DNA from: SAR324 cluster bacterium
GTDB lineage: Bacteria; SAR324; NAC60-12
NCBI GenBank assembly: GCA_028281495.1
Contig: JANQJU010000010.1
Span: 1-64,000 of the forward strand
Length of the DNA: 64,000 nt
Reading direction: 5' to 3'
Position 1 is the first letter of the stretch, and every line of letters starts with the position of its first letter. Positions 35,901 to 41,900 of this stretch are shown here, piece after piece. The notes under the pieces were generated by a model. It saw only the letters and a list, made by a program, of their open reading frames with translations, ran no database searches and was not told the origin of the DNA. Both the position numbers and the translations under genes were made by a program.

Positions 35901-38900
35901 CTCTTCCAAGGTGGCCAGTGCGGCCACGACGGTGGCGGGATGTTTACAAAACGTACCGGCAAAGAACGTGGTATCGGCTTGGGGAAATGAAGCATCACCG
36001 TATTGCCAAAAGCCGCCATCAATCCCGTCCATATACTTGGCTTTCCCGGCAACCACCCCGATGGGCATGCCCCCGCCAACGATCTTGCCGTAGGTCGCGA
36101 TATCGGCCTGCACCCCAAACCACGCTTGCGCACCTCCGGGATGGATGCGAAATCCGGTCACCATCTCGTCAAAGATCAATGGAATCTTGGCTTCTTGGGT
36201 CAAGGCGCGGAGCTGTTGCAGAAAAGTCCGAGGTTGGATTGCAGGACGACGACTCTGCACCGGTTCCACAATCACGGCAGCCAGATGTGGTGCTTGTTCG
36301 CGGATGAACCCCAATGACGCTTCTTCACCATAGTTCAACATCAACACATCCTGGATCATTCCAGAACGAATCCCCGGTGCAATTGGAACGGTATCGGAGC
36401 TATGGTCATCCAATGCTTCCGCCAACGTTCCGTCAAAATGGCCGTGATACGACATCTGGAACTGCACGACTTTTTGACGCCCTGTAACCGCACAAGCCAA
36501 CCGTAATGCGGTCATCACCGCTTCGGTGCCGGAATTACAAAACGTGACCCGTTCCATACCTGTCAACTCGCAGATCAACTCGGCCACTTTCCCAGCCAAC
36601 GGTGGTTGTGGTCCCAGCAAGAATCCTTTGTGGAGTTGTTGTTCCAAGGCCTCCGTCACAAAAGACGGTCGATGGCCGAACAGGTTCACCCCAAACCCCA
36701 TCGTGATATCGATATAGGAGTTGCCATCCACATCCCATAGGGTGGACCCTTCCGCACGATCCCCCATCACGGGGTACAACATTTCTTTCGTAGACAACCG
36801 AAAACCGGCGGAGGCCCGGCTATCAGCCAATACGGAGCGATATTGCTGAGTCAGTTGCTTGGATTTTGGGGTCTTTTTATTATACCGCGCAATGAGCGTT
36901 TCCAGATGACGCTGTTGTTGGGGAGGCTTGGGCTTGGTGTTCGTGCTGGTGACTCCCCATGAAGGCAAGGGCGAACGCTTTTGAGCCTGAGGTTTGCTTT
37001 CTTTTTTAGGGGATGGGGTGGGTTCTTTTTGGGTGTGGAATGTCGTGGTTGGAGATGTTGAAAGACCGGTTGTACCGGACATTTGATTCCGCAACAAATC
37101 CATTTGTTGCGTCATGAGTTGGGACATGGCTTCAATTTGTCGATTCAGCACGCGTTCCAACAAACTCGGATCGGGCCCTCCATCGTGGTTTCCCAAATTT
37201 TTTTGCAACGAGGTATGGTCTGACATCAGATGGTTTTCATCAACGCTAGATTCTGCCTCGGCCAGACCGGATCGATTGGGGAGTCCGACTGGGGTATTTG
37301 CAATTTCAGAAGGGGTAGCTTCGGAGGGGGTATTTGCAATTTCAGAGGTGTGAGTTTCGGGTGGCAATTGGTCATCAATATAAAGCGCCAACGCTTGCAG
37401 CGTACTCAGTTCTTCAAAAAACTGACGGATGGCGAAGTTTAATCCATATTCCTGTTCAATTTTTTTGACCGCTTGCGCAATCACCAGCGAGTCCGCCCCC
37501 ATCTCCAATAACGGCAGGTCTGCCTCAATCTCCGCAGGATCGATTTGCAGCAACTCCGCAAAGTGACCGCAAACGGTTGCCAATATGCTGTCCTTGCGAG
37601 GTACCTGAACGGCAGGCAAGTGGAAACTTGAGCTTGGGGTGGAATTTGGAGTGGAGCTTGAACTGGGAATCGAGCCGGAGTGTGGAATGGATTGAGAAGT
37701 CGAACGTTCTTGAGGGAAGGATTGCTGAATAGTAGGAGGTGAATTTGTTGATACCTCCGTCGGTTTCTGGGGAATCCAAAAAGGTTGACGTTGGAACGGA
37801 TAAGTAGGGAGGTCGCGCAGACGACGTGGCGATGTCCCTTGTGCCACGCCATCCCAATCAATAGAGACGCCTTGGGTAAATAGAGAAGACAAACTGTGGG
37901 AGAGACTTTGCCAGTCCGACTGATTGGCTTGGAACGAAGGTAACCACAACGCGGAAGCATGGCCGTTTTGACAAGCGGCACCCAATCGAGACAGCACGGG
38001 TTTTGGCCCGATCTCCAAAAAGATATCCGTTCTTTGTTTCAAGAAGCGCTGTATCCCCAACGCAAATTGAACCGGCTTTCGGACGTGACTCCGCCAATAA
38101 CCGGCATCCGGTGGGTGCCGATGGAAATCTCCGGTGAGATTGGAGACCCACGGAATTTGCGGTATCTGGTAAGCAATGGTTTGTGCTACCGCTTCGAAAT
38201 CATCCAAAATAGGTTCCATCAATGAGGAATGGAACGCATGCGATACCGTGAGGGGCCGGGTTTCCACCGATTGTTTTGCCAACATTGAGGTCAGTTGACC
38301 AAGGACATCGGCTTCGCCCGACACGACCACGTGCTGAGGACCATTGAAACCTGCAATGGCGACCGATTCTCCATAGTTTTCTAAGGCAGCACGCACTTGG
38401 TCTTCATCGGCAAACACCATCATCATGGCTCCGTTTTTGGGGAGCGTCTGCATCAATCGGGCACGCTCCGCCACCAACTTCAATCCGGCTTCCAAGCTGA
38501 AGACCGCCGCAACACACGCAGCGGCGTATTCACCCAAGCTGTGCCCCATCACCGCAGTGGGAAAAATCCCCCATGATTGCCACATCCGCGCCAAGGCCAC
38601 CTCCCAAGCAAACAAAACCGGTTGAGTGAATTGAGTTTCGTAGATCGGGTTGCCTAAGGGAGCCTCAGAATACAGGATGTCCAGTAGCGGCACTTGGTGT
38701 GTGGTCCTTAGTATCTCGTCGCATTCGTCCAAGGTATGACGAAAAACCGGTTGCGATTCATACAACTCCCGTCCCATTCCATGATACTGGGCCCCTTGTC
38801 CGGTGAATAAAAACACCACCTGGGGAGCCTCTGTTTTTCGATTTTTTATTGTTCCGCCCGACAAGGATGGAGTTGACGGGTCGGGGTCAGCATGAGCATA

Positions 38901-41900
38901 GGACGTGAGTTGTTCCTGAAGATCTTCCAAAGATTCAACAATCCAAGTCCGTCGACAGGCGAAGGCCGTTCGGGTGGTTTGCGCCGTGTAACAAAGAGCG
39001 TCCAAGGACAGGGAATGCGATTGTTTCAAATATTTGGCATAGTGGTCGGCAAGGTCGCGGAGCGCCGCTTTGTTTTTTGCAGCTAGGGGAAACACATAAC
39101 ACGAGCGTTGTTTCACCCAACCCCACGAGCGGGCCTCCATAAGATTCGGTTCCACAAGAGGGGGGGTGGACAAAACAACATGAGCGTTCGTACCGCCAAA
39201 GCCAAAGGAACTCACTCCGGCCCATTGGAGGGAAACGTCTTCTCGTTTGATAGGAATCGTGAAGGGGGTGTTTTCAATCTCGATGAGCGGGTTGAGTTGG
39301 GTCAGGTGCAGGTGAGGAAACACTTCGTTGTGATGCAAAGACAGGGCGGTCTTGATCAGTCCTGCAATTCCCGCAGCTGCTTCCAAATGCCCAATATTTG
39401 TTTTCACCGAACCGATATGACAGGCCTGCTCGGCGTTTCGGCCTTCGCACAACACGGTTTTTAAGGCATTGACTTCGATAGGATCACCCAAAGACGTACC
39501 TGTTCCGTGAGCTTCGACATAGTCGATTTGGTTGGGAGCGACTCCTGCGTTATCGAGTGCCTGAAGGATGACTTTTTGTTGAGCGATTCCATTGGGGGCC
39601 GTCACTCCGTTGGTTCTTCCATCTTGGTTGACGGCGGACCCGCGAATGACGGCAAAAATAGGGTCCTGGTCTTTCAATGCTTGGTGCAGCGGTTTGAGGA
39701 CAACCACGCCACAGCCTTCCCCCCGAACATATCCGTCAGCGCTGGCATCAAAGGTTTTGCAGCGCCCCTTGGGACTCATCATGCCTGCCTGAGAAAACGC
39801 ATTCGTCAAGTCAGGAGTCAGCATAAGGTTCACACCTCCTGCCAACGCAAGGCTGCATTCTCCTTGATGCAAGCTCTGACATGCCTGATGCACTGCCACC
39901 AAAGATGAGGAGCACGCCGTATCAATGGTGAAGCTGGGGCCTTGAAAATCATAAAAATAGGAGATCCGATTGGCTGCCATTGCCGACGCATTGCCTGTCC
40001 CTAAGTAAGCGTTATGAGGATCGGCCCCTGGTTGCAATTGCAATTGGTAGTAGTCTGCGGTGCTGATCCCGATAAACACCCCCACGGATTTCCCTGATAA
40101 ATCGCTGGGTATGAGATTCGCCTGTTCGATAGCTTCCCAACTCACTTCCAATAAAAGGCGATGTTGCGGATCGATTTGGTGGGCTTCTTTGGGAGAAATG
40201 CCAAAAAATGAAGCATCGAAATTGGAGACTTCTGACAAAAACCCTCCCCAGCGGGTGGCGGTTCCATCATCACGCCACCGCGACGACGGCACTTCGGCAA
40301 TCGCGTCTCGTCCGTTGCGGAGCATCTGCTCAAACTCATAAAGATTGTTGGCTCCTGGAAAACGGCAGCTCATCCCAATAATCGCGAGGGGTTCGTTCGA
40401 GGAGGCAGGAGAACGAGACGCCTCCGAAGGTTGAGAGCCTGTGTCTTGGGAAAGGTCCGAAAGGGGTGAGGAATCGGAGGGGCGAGGCGGCCGAGATAAA
40501 TAGCGAGAAAGCGATTCTACATTGGGATAATCATACATCAGGGTTGGCGACAAAGGACGTCCCAGTTTGGCTTCCAGTTCTCCGGATAATGTGATCGCAG
40601 TCACCGAATCGAAACCGTATTGAGCAAACGGAGCACGCGTGTCGATTTGGGAAGCATCCACCCTCAGTTGTTTCCGCAGAGTTTCAATGATTTGCTGTTG
40701 CACTTCCGTTTCGCGCATGTCCCGCGACCCCAGAACCATCCCATCTGAAGCTTGGTTGGAGGGGGCCAAGGACCAGCTTCCAACCATCGAAAGCGAGTTA
40801 TTTAAAAATCCTTCTCGACACGCACTCCGCTGTACTTTTCCACTGGAGGTTTTGGGCAAGGAAGCGGGCCGGAGGAGCAACACCGAATAAACAGATAAAT
40901 TGTGGTGTTCCCAAACCGCACCGGTGATGGCATGGGCCACTTCATCCAATCGAAGTGTTTTCAGTGCATGACGTTGGACTTCATGAGCGACCACGAGCCG
41001 TTCCGTTCCCGCGATTTCTACAGAAAACGCTGCTCCGCTATTGGACACCAATGCGGGATGACTCGTTTCAACGGTCAACTCGATGTCTTGAGGATAATAA
41101 TTGCTTCCTTGGAAAATCATGACGTCTTTCAATCGACCCGCCACAAACAGTTCGTTTTGGTGGAAAAAACCCAGGTCTCCCGAACGCAGGAACGGGCCTT
41201 CGCCGTTGGCTAAATGGGCCTGGAACGTGTGCTCAGTAGCCTTGGGTTGATTCCAATAACCCTGAGCCACATGAGGACCCGCTATCCAGATTTCACCAAT
41301 TTGTAAATCACCGCATGGCTCCTTTGTGTCAGGATTCACAATCATCATTTTCTGGCCAGATAATGGGGGGCCACTACCCACTAACGATTTTTTATCCAGC
41401 GGACTGTCTTCCACAGAACAACGCGTGGGGAAGGTTGGTTTTCCACCGGCAGTGGAAAGGACCGTGCATTCCGCCATTCCATAACAGACTAAAAAAGCTT
41501 CACGACGAAATCCGCATTCAGCAAATGCTTGGCTGAACTGTTCCAAGGTTTGCAGTCGGACCGGTTCCGCACCGTTGTAGGCAACATCCCATCGACTCAA
41601 ATCGAGTTGTTGTTTTTGTTCTGGAGTGATTCTGCGAACACACAGATCATAAGCAAAGTTCGGGGCACCACTGGTAGTGGCTTGGTGGTCATTGATGGCT
41701 TTCAACCATCGAAAAGGCTTCTGCAAAAAAGCCAATGGCGTCATCAATATACTTGGAACTCCTAAAAACAAGGGTTGTAGTATATTCCCAATCAACCCCA
41801 TGTCGTGGAACAACGGTGCCCACCCCACAAATCGTGTGGTTTCATCGTGTTCGAATCGTTGCCGAATCATGTTGGCGTCGTGCAACACGTTACCATGACT

